Shown here: positions 63,201 to 64,000 of the stretch, piece after piece | How the letters are laid out: every line of letters begins with the position of its first letter | How positions within the stretch are numbered: the stretch's first letter is position 1 | Program-made: the position numbers and the translations under genes | The notes under the pieces: model-generated | What the model saw: the letters and a program-made list of their open reading frames with translations, nothing else | Told to the model about the DNA's origin: nothing | The model's database searches: none | NCBI RefSeq assembly: GCF_907164915.1 | Contig: NC_061870.1 | Coordinates: forward strand, 27,503,348-27,567,347 | DNA length: 64,000 nucleotides | Source: Impatiens glandulifera | Lineage: Eukaryota > Streptophyta > Magnoliopsida > Ericales > Balsaminaceae | Direction: 5' to 3'

Positions 63201-63580
63201 ACCCTGTTTGCATCGGCTACAATAAGTTGTTTATCTCGTCCAAGCACTACTCCAAGTGGCCGGCCGGCCGAGTTGACCCAGTTCTCAACTGATAAATCGT
63301 CAAGCCGGAGTCGCTTGATCCAACCGTCGACGCAGCCGGTGTATATGATTCTAGATTCCGCATCATAGGCTATGTCTTCCGGCCCCATCATTTTTCCGGC
63401 GAATACCTTTTCGGCTCCTCGGAGGACGTTAGGGTTCCGGCTGGGAACAAAAACAGGGTGCCGGTCAAATTGGTCGACTGGGAGATGAGCCGGCTCGAAC
63501 GACTCTAGCTGGTAAACAATAACCGCTAGTAAAGTCGGCGCGACAATCCATACTAAGAGTATGTTTGAAAACCAGTTCAT
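57258..63580 (-). CDS. Strictosidine synthase-like protein, copy 3, with 5 kb intron 1
   Basis: Third tandem SSL gene. Exon 1 at 63203-63580 encodes the signal-anchor and first propeller strands; exons 2-4 lie far left at 57830-58143, 57608-57740 and 57258-57536. Exon lengths and phases equal those of copy 2 (378, 314, 133; the last is 3 bp longer), giving 367 residues without stops. The two parts therefore form one gene whose first intron (58144-63202, 5059 bp against 345 bp in copy 2) was swollen by Copia insertions. Splice ends are intact: AGG before GTATTT at exon 1 and an AG acceptor before GGTCTATTGAG. Motifs match copy 2 with substitutions such as [11 protein letters not shown] and [14 protein letters not shown]. 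Whether the long intron is spliced correctly is unknown; exon 1 could also be stranded. Confidence 0.82.
58428..58857 (+). repeat. 5' LTR of Copia element A
   Basis: Begins about TGTGTTATTAGTTTGGGCTC and ends TTTATTCCCAACA at 58857. It contains a TATA box (CTATAAAAGCC at 58551) about 300 bp before the end. It is followed at 58861 by TGGTATCATA, resembling the primer-binding site for initiator Met-tRNA. The left boundary comes from alignment with intron 1 of SSL2 and is approximate. Confidence 0.65.
58904..59227 (+). pseudogene. Copia element A gag fragment
   Basis: Plus-strand reading starts [20 protein letters not shown], the usual opening of a Copia gag (Asn-Tyr-x-x-Trp-Lys). After frame changes it continues [17 protein letters not shown] then [10 protein letters not shown]. 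It stops abruptly at about 59227, where minus-strand Copia sequence takes over. Pol is absent on this strand. Confidence 0.65.
59228..62390 (-). pseudogene. Copia element B gag-pol, 3'-truncated and inactivated
   Basis: Minus-strand Copia in normal order from right to left. Gag starts near 62342 ([14 protein letters not shown]) and runs to about 61650. A protease region is near 61440 (NSGASYHVT, where the usual catalytic Asp is Asn). Integrase lies at 60532-61047 with [14 protein letters not shown] and [10 protein letters not shown] holding the D, D, E residues. Reverse transcriptase is at 59228-60010 with YVDDML. Many stops and frameshifts interrupt it. The RT ends abruptly at 59228, so RNase H and the 3' LTR are missing. 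It cannot move on its own. Confidence 0.8.
62391..62784 (-). repeat. 5' LTR of Copia element B
   Basis: Runs TGTTAGAGAATACCG to TACATTAACA on the plus strand, so it has TG...CA ends. Next to it at 62379-62390 the minus strand reads AGTGGTATTCGAGC, a primer-binding-site match for initiator Met-tRNA. The outer end is inferred from TTAACA and is approximate. Confidence 0.6.
63082..63131 (+). repeat. Residual 3' LTR end of Copia element A
   Basis: GAGAATAGTTAATTAATTA and ATTATTCCGCTTTATT then AACA match the last 50 bp of the LTR ending at 58857. Intron sequence homologous to SSL2 (CAAAATAAGATTA) resumes about 20 bp to the right. Confidence 0.6.
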
Positions 63581-64000
63581 TTAGCAAGAAATTCCGGTGA
63601 AGAAGTCGGCGGAGATTCTTAACAATATCACTTTAGAGAGAGAGCTGTAGCCTCTTCAATCAATCTTCAGAGGTTGACTATGTGTAGCTTTTATGGAAGT
63701 AGTAGTTATTGTTTTCTCTTTCTCTTTTTTTAGATAAGGTGATAAGAATATTAATATATAATAAAATATTTATATATATAGTTTTATTTAAATAACCCAT
63801 TTTAACTGAAAACTATTATACACTTCTAATATTATTATTAGCCTTTAAAAAGTACATGACGTACCTACCAACCCAACCTAGATATGCCTTTCAAGGCATT
63901 GTTTGGATTCAGGTTTTTTTAAAGTAAAAAAAATAATAATGATTGGTGATAATTTTGAGGAGGTAATAATTATTTTTTAATAAAATAATTTAAATGTATT
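63581..64000. other. SSL3 promoter; start of another MITE
   Basis: The leader and first 200 bp match the region upstream of SSL2. From about 63893 GGCATTGTTTGGATTCAGG resembles the left terminus of the Tourist-type MITEs at 46156 and 46318; the element would run past the window edge. Confidence 0.5.

Overview
The window is nuclear DNA from a flowering plant, most likely a eudicot. It has long AT-rich intergenic stretches, GT-AG introns, plant-specific gene families (B2-type cyclin, RLCK-VII kinase, strictosidine synthase-like genes, a plastid-targeted PSAT) and many plant transposon relics. No tRNA, rRNA, CRISPR or prokaryote-style operon was seen.

Layout. 116-6739 (+): 3' part of a tomosyn/Lgl-type WD40 protein ending in an R-SNARE motif. 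8246-9339 (-): HMGB chromatin protein. 11400-13133 (+): receptor-like cytoplasmic kinase close to PIX13. 16342-17184 (+): intronless cis-prenyltransferase. 17470-23072 (-): SAC-domain phosphoinositide phosphatase of the SAC7/RHD4 type. 24530-28495 (-): ubiquilin DSK2. 34294-36276 (+): cyclin B2. 40456-41664 (+): phosphoserine aminotransferase. 43420-63580 (-): three tandem strictosidine synthase-like genes, the third with a 5 kb first intron filled by two Copia fragments in opposite orientation. I assembled exons by hand from splice signals. Reading phase closes across every junction in the multi-exon genes, giving 151, 405, 596, 548, 404, 376, 366 and 367 residues; the two intronless genes give 280 and 402.

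The spaces between genes hold a rich set of small DNA transposons whose target-site duplications can be read directly. They include a Pack-MULE-like element that captured the promoter and 5' end of a fasciclin-like arabinogalactan gene and landed about 210 bp before the PSAT start codon; a second long-TIR element; a hAT-type MITE; and three Harbinger/Tourist-type MITEs nested in one another, each at a TAA target. LINE remnants (DUF4283 and zf-RVT parts) and Copia remnants lie in the right half. An intron of the tomosyn gene carries a tandem array of about 50-57 bp units resembling the D-arm to T-arm part of a tRNA.

The protein genes serve separate housekeeping functions (membrane traffic, chromatin, signalling, polyprenol synthesis, phosphoinositides, proteasome shuttling, mitosis, serine synthesis) and do not form one pathway. 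Their grouping matches, from memory, relatives lying close together on Arabidopsis chromosomes 2 and 4 and, for SAC7 plus the SSL array, chromosome 3. The block therefore looks like an old conserved neighbourhood. I did not find a convincing new biological system; the strongest unusual items are the transposon structures.
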